Assembly (NCBI GenBank): GCA_025201705.1
Contig: MU617172.1
Location: 1-11,742 of the forward strand
Length of the DNA stretch: 11,742 nt
Origin: Dissophora ornata
Lineage: Eukaryota > Mortierellomycota > Mortierellomycetes > Mortierellales > Mortierellaceae
Direction of reading: 5' to 3'
Both the position numbers and the translations under genes were made by a program. Shown here in pieces: positions 8,360-11,742 of this stretch (its first letter is position 1; every line of letters begins with the position of its first letter). The notes beneath the pieces are model-generated. The model ran no database searches. It saw only the letters and a list, made by a program, of their open reading frames with translations, and was not told the origin of the DNA.

Positions 8360-8878
8360 ATGGAAATCAGCTCGACGTCAACATTATCAGAGTCGCCTGC
8401 GGATGCGATTGTTGTTGCAGAATACTCGTCCGAACTTCCAAAGTCCAAACGTCAAGTCATCCTGCGAGCATTCAATAAGGGCGAGATCCACCTCCTGATC
8501 TGTTCAGATCTGATATCTCGTGGTATGGATCTTTCCCCAGTCTCGGTCGTCATCAACTACGATACAGCCGTGTACATGAAAAAGTATATCCATCGTGTCG
8601 GACGTACTACTCGTGCTGGCAAATCCGGAACTGTATACTCGTTAGTGGAGATGCAAGAAGCTAGACATTTCAAGGAGATGGTTTCTAAAGCAGGACACTG
8701 GGAGAAGACTGCAAGGGTGAAGGTGAAAGAGCAGGAGATGAAGGATCTGGTGCCCGGATACACAAAAGCCTTAGCAGGGCTGAAGGAGGCGCTGGTCTCG
8801 TCTGCAAGGGCTGGTAAGAAGAGGAGGATTGGTGGCACAAAGAGGTCAGAAAACGCATGGTCTTTGTTTCAAAGTTAA
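8360..8878 (+). pseudogene. DEAD-box RNA helicase C-terminal lobe, DDX51/Dbp6-like fragment
   Basis: The 172-codon frame from ATG 8360 contains only the second RecA-like lobe of a DEAD-box helicase. Visible are an EYSSELPKSKRQVILRAF stretch leading to motif V (CSDLISRGMD, residues about 48-57), INYD, and motif VI (HRVGRTTR, residues 78-85). The tail with LVPGYTKALAGLKEAL and a basic GKKRRIGG resembles the C-terminus of DDX51/Dbp6, which acts in nucleolar 60S ribosome assembly. Motifs I (Walker A) and II (DEAD) are absent, so the product could not hydrolyse ATP. An in-frame TGA at 8336-8338 closes the frame upstream. Dbp6 is essential in yeast, so an intact copy is presumably elsewhere. DEAD-box identity is secure; the subfamily is probable. 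Confidence 0.85.
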
Positions 8879-8924
8879 AACACGTTGATGCACAGTGCAC
8901 CTCCATAACTTTAAAATGTGTGAT

Positions 8925-9144
8925 CTAAGAAAAATAATATCTCTGACGCGAAGAGCGGTTTTTGTAAAACTGTTCTGCTACATCGGTATCCGAGAAACTG
9001 CCGTGTATGATGTTGTCGTTATGGACAATATCGTCATGGCAATCCCACAAGACGTTGTCCATAAACTGCACTATCTCTCTTCTTGAGGTTCCCTGTCAGG
9101 ACTACCTGATTCTTGGGAAGGACAGTGGCGTCAACAAAGTTCAT
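8925..9144 (-). pseudogene. Unrecognised coding remnant with one frameshift
   Basis: On the minus strand an ATG at 9144 opens MNFVDATVLPKNQVVLTGN and LKK. A one-base shift near 9075-9085 then moves the reading to REIVQFMDNVLWDCHDD, IVHNDNIIHGSFSDTDVAE and QFYKN, ending at TAG 8925-8927. Codon choice and composition look coding across both pieces, and neither frame alone explains the whole. Total length is about 72 codons. I do not recognise the family. It lies directly behind the helicase fragment in the opposite orientation, separated by 46 bp. It could be a gene end or a piece of a transposon. Confidence 0.45.
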
Positions 9145-9284
9145 GTTATATTTTTTTGTTCTCATTATTTTCTTTTGATTCTTTCATATAAACTTTATTC
9201 GAAATCATCTTCAGGCACTAAAATGATGTCAATGGCACTAGAAGATATCCCTCCTCATCTCGTCTCCCCATCTTCGAGTCCACT

Positions 9285-9362
9285 ATGCCAAATACCAAAG
9301 CCACAACTACCAAAGCCAAGGCGACGACCTCCGCGGCGGCCAATCCCAATACCAAGATGTAG
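9285..9362 (+). pseudogene. Possible start of a small Thr/Ala/Lys-rich protein, truncated
   Basis: From ATG 9285 the frame reads 25 residues, MPNTKATTTKAKATTSAAAN then PNTKM, ending at TAG 9360-9362. The composition resembles the disordered Ala/Thr/Lys N-termini common in fungal nuclear proteins. It stops just where the minus-strand remnant at 9381-9800 ends, so it may be the first exon of a gene cut off by a rearrangement. It is too short to be sure. Confidence 0.25.
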
Positions 9363-9380
9363 CACCTTTTCGATAACCTC

Positions 9381-9708
9381 CTACCTCCGCGGGTACATCC
9401 TGGTGATCTTCTTTGCGTTCTGAGCGCCTATTTCCTGGACCTTCAGCAAGATGCTGTCTGCATTCCGGAGTACGCGAGTGGCCTCTGCGCCAGAGAAGTT
9501 GTAATCTTACCTCCTGCAAATGGAGGATGCTGGAAATTATGCATCCTGTTCTCGTTCGACGAACAGGTCCTTGAGGAATTGTGCCTTCAAAGCCAGCGAG
9601 ATGGTTCTACGTCGTCTCTTAATGGAAGTTGCACCGAAGTCGCTGAGCGATTTGTCGTCTTGGTTTAGTCCTTGGGCGTTTCTTCGTAGGAGGTTTGATT
9701 GAGGAGCG

Positions 9709-9740
<32 letters not shown>

Positions 9741-9800
9741 GATATTGTCGTTATTGTCCGTTGTTGAGAGCTTCTTCTCATTTTCAAGGACGAGATTAGC
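9381..9800 (-). pseudogene. Unrecognised Asn-rich coding remnant with two in-frame stops
   Basis: Reading the minus strand from 9800 in one frame gives ANLVLENEKKLSTTDNNDN, a run of 11 Asn, then APQSNLLRRNAQGLNQDDKS, LSDFGATSIKRRRRTISLAL and KAQFLKDLFVEREQDA. After TAA at 9539-9537 the same frame continues FPASSICRR, TAA at 9509-9507, and NFSGAEATRVLRNADSILL with KVQEIGAQNAKKITRMYPRR to TAG 9383-9381. The continuity of coding style through two stops argues for a decayed exon. A TAG just upstream of 9800 preceded by TTAG suggests a splice acceptor there. The basic RRRR patch and heptad-like hydrophobic spacing hint at a nuclear, partly coiled-coil protein, but I cannot name it. Confidence 0.5.
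9708..9740. repeat. (GTT)11 trinucleotide repeat encoding poly-Asn on the minus strand
   Basis: Eleven perfect GTT units sit in the frame of the minus-strand remnant at 9381-9800, where they read as 11 AAC (Asn) codons. Beyond them, degenerate units continue (GATATTGTCGTTATTG), giving the NDNNDNIN-type flank. Confidence 0.95.
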
Positions 9801-9868
9801 CTAAGTCCTAATCATCTGCGGTTACTGCAATCTAGGCGCTTTACATAACTCCTCACAAAGATGTCCCT

Positions 9869-11167
9869 GTGAGCAACAAACGACGCACGGCAATGGCCTT
9901 CCAGACATACACGGAGCTGCTACCCTTTTTGGATCCTGCCATGGCACCAGAAGCGATTGACTTTTCAGGCGGTTGGTTCATGAATTTCAAGAAGAACCAC
10001 AACATTCCATGCACACGGCACATGATGAGGAAGGCGGCGTTGATATGGCCAAGCACAGCCCAAAATTCGACGAGATCGCGAGGCAACTTTCCAACTTCGA
10101 CCCGGCCGATATCTACAATTGTGATGAAACCGGCCTATATCTGAAGGTGTTGTCGAACAGGACTTTGTCTGATAAAGCTGTCAAGGGCCGAAAGGTTATT
10201 AAGGATGTCAGGGTGTCCATCCTGCTCTGCTGTAACGCTGATGGATCAGACAAGCGGACGCCATTTATGCTTTGTAAGGCGAACATACTTAGAAAGCGCA
10301 TGTCCATACACAATGCATCTTTCTAACTCACGTTCTTTGCTGCACTTTAGCCGCTCACCGCCCGAAAGAACTGGAAGTGGATACAGAGGCACAACTAAAG
10401 GTGGATTCACGGGCACTGGATACATGGCGCAAGTCCTATTCCAGAATTGGCTTGAGGAACTTGACACTGCTATGGAAAGACGACACATTGCTTTACTGAT
10501 GGACAATGCACCTGAACACGGCAACACCGACGAAATTGGCCTCAAGAACATTACTCTCATACGACTACCACCAAATACAACATCAGTCGCGCAACCTCTA
10601 GATGTAGGAATCATCCGCTCGTTCAAAGTGAAATACAGTCGGCATATGATTCGCGTCCTATCCAAGTATCGAGGAGAGGCGCGTTCTGACAAGGCTAAAA
10701 TTCCCAACGGCCACGCCTTGTTTCTGCCTGGAACAATGTGACCCAAACCAGCATCCGCATTGCTATGCCCATGTCCCCACTGTACCAATAAAAATGCGCG
10801 AACGTCTACGAACAGCCTTCGAAGATGAGAAGGACCATGAGATGGAACAGCTCAAGCAAGAGCTGATGAAGCTGTACCCAGGTCGTGCAAGTGCCATTGA
10901 ACGGCAGAAAGACTTTGGCGTACTCGCATACCTCAAGAGCTGCGAGGGCAAAGGCCCTACACAAGGCTCATGGATGCCATCAGCCAACACAAGGTCATGT
11001 TGTCGCAGAGGAAGAAGATGGAAAGTGCGCGCGAGAGAGCAACGCACGCCTGGAACACAAAGGATAACGGGGCCAACAACTCGAATCTTGCAGTCTTTCT
11101 GCCGTGTAGATTGTACTCTTCCAAAGGTATTCCGACTATGAGCATCAAGTACCGTTGGGTACACTGA
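9869..11167 (+). pseudogene. pogo/Tigger-type DDE_1 transposase, frameshifted relic
   Basis: The protein is read in pieces: 9869-10020 (GGWFMNFKKNHNI, the CENP-B-like helix-turn-helix end), about 10010-10290 (AKHSPKFDEIARQL, then YNCDETGLYLK), about 10340-10735 (LLMDNAPEH, then NTTSVAQPLDVGIIRSF), 10726-10765 (AWNNVTQTSIR), about 10764-10965 (VPIKMRERLRTAF, LMKLYPGRASAIERQ) and 10965-11167 (LMDAISQHKVMLSQRKKMES to YRWVH and TGA). Catalytic Asp codons are at 10123, 10502 and 10601. At least five frame changes separate the pieces, so it is dead. The N-terminal psq-type domain is not visible and I found no TIRs of the CAGTCA type nearby. Such enzymes cut and paste DNA at TA dinucleotides. The final codons recur at 1721-1783 in the direct repeat. 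Family identity is secure; that the last 65 codons belong to it is inference. Confidence 0.9.
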
Positions 11168-11239
11168 TATTCTGTCCAACCCCTGTCATATCCCCCCCCC
11201 CGCCCCCTCCCCCACATGAACACTCCATGAACCTCTCTG

Positions 11240-11604
11240 GCTTCGATTCTCTATTCTTTTCATTCTTCCTCTTCTGTAATTAGTAATAATACTTTGCCTT
11301 TAATACTTGCGTCCGTCCTGCCTTCTCCCCACCCCCATGAGCCAGCTACTCCATTGTCTCTCCTCATCTCGATCAGATTTGAATTCCATCTTGACGCTGC
11401 AGTCGCTCTCTTCCCTCCGACTTCACACTCGGTAAACCTTTTACACTCCGTAAACCTTTTACACGCCCCACACAAATTCGGCCATTCTAGTGGTGGGGTT
11501 CCAGCGACCGACACGTGGGGGTATTGCACCAACGACGTATTCAACGTTCTCACACAAGCCTTCCATCCCCCTCCCTACTGGCTCACTGGACCGGCAATTC
11601 GCTT
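11240..11604 (+). promoter_or_regulatory. Pyrimidine-rich promoter/leader of the second gene copy
   Basis: This is the counterpart of 1835-2223, again C/T-rich. It carries the duplicated GTAAACCTTTTACAC unit, which could alter regulation relative to copy 1 if it is a factor-binding site. That is inference only. Confidence 0.4.
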
Positions 11605-11742
11605 ATGGCTGACTCGTCCACGAACGATACCTTGGGAGCAACGGAACACCGGACCCCCGACCAAGATTATTATAATTTTTGGGCGCATGGGCTAAAGCCA
11701 GTACCCAGCTATTTATTTGCGACATGCTATCTCACGTTCTTG
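11605..11742 (+). CDS. Second copy of the seven-TM gene, first 46 codons (partial)
   Basis: From ATG 11605 the frame is open to the window end and reads MADSSTNDTLGATE then HRTPDQ, continuing into the start of TM1. It equals the gene at 2224 except for one visible residue change, Asp15 to His, and a silent change in codon 2. Whether this copy is full length cannot be seen here. Near-identity through the coding start suggests recent duplication or gene conversion. Confidence 0.8.
   Translation, partial: MADSSTNDTLGATEHRTPDQDYYNFWAHGLKPVPSYLFATCYLTFL

Larger units (their letters stand above)
11105..11742 (+). repeat. Direct repeat, copy 2 (runs off the right edge)
   Basis: This is the second copy of 1721-2361. 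It begins inside the transposase tail and carries the same pyrimidine-rich leader and gene start. It differs by a C/G-run insertion near 11190-11215, an altered stretch near 11520-11550, and a 17-bp tandem duplication (GTAAACCTTTTACAC units near 11431-11465) that is single in copy 1. Its last 190 bp are almost identical to copy 1, more so than the leader. Confidence 0.9.

Noticed and set aside
9780..11742. Search for pogo terminal inverted repeats around the transposase relic
   Set aside because: No CAGTCA-type end like that of the 1450-1633 element was found near either side, so I report a coding relic, not a complete element.
1..11742. tRNA, rRNA, CRISPR array or reverse-transcriptase element
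   Set aside because: I saw no cloverleaf with T-arm motif, no regularly spaced repeats and no YXDD-type or integrase reading frame.

Overview
The window looks like DNA from a filamentous, early-diverging fungus. The Mortierellaceae are my best guess, an inference from protein style and short spliceosomal introns rather than from any database search. It holds one large, nearly intact protein gene set among broken pieces of other genes and transposons. Nothing looks prokaryotic: there are no operons, the introns have GT..AG ends, and the recognisable proteins are eukaryotic.

Layout. 1-530 is AT-rich and shows no gene. 527-1381 is bounded by a 47/48-bp inverted repeat and contains, on the minus strand, a GCR1_C-type DNA-binding domain fragment of the kind seen in fungal transcription factors and Crypton-like recombinases. 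1450-1633 is a small non-autonomous pogo-type element with TIRs and TA target duplications. From 1721 a segment begins that recurs at 11105: the last codons of a pogo transposase, a pyrimidine-rich promoter, and the start of a seven-transmembrane protein gene. That gene (2224-5830, three exons, 1090 aa) has seven membrane segments and a very long Ser-rich tail. About 130 further codons of the same style continue to 6224 behind a +1 shift and one in-frame TGA, so its C-terminus appears freshly broken or mis-sequenced.

Convergent to it, 7347-6357 on the minus strand is a decayed fragment of CDP-diacylglycerol synthase (CDS1). Its N-terminal exons are missing, it carries a stop codon, and it has an in-frame deletion that removes the catalytic signature. 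7348-8090 shows no supportable gene. 8112-8878 is a shortened DDX51/Dbp6-like RNA helicase, with an acidic segment abutting only the C-terminal helicase lobe. 8925-9144 and 9381-9800 (both minus) are two unrecognised coding remnants, the second Asn-rich. 9869-11167 is a frameshifted pogo/Tigger (DDE_1) transposase with all three catalytic Asp codons still present. The second copy of the promoter and start of the membrane-protein gene runs off the right edge.

Interpretation. CDS1 and Dbp6 are single essential genes in yeast, so functional copies are presumably elsewhere and these are duplicated, decaying segments. CDS1 keeps its intron, so copying was at DNA level. The clearest structural signal is the direct repeat spaced about 9.38 kb apart, which carries promoter plus gene start and begins inside transposase coding sequence. 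The locus may be a tandem or transposon-mediated amplification of the membrane-protein gene. I did not find a convincing new defence or biosynthetic system.
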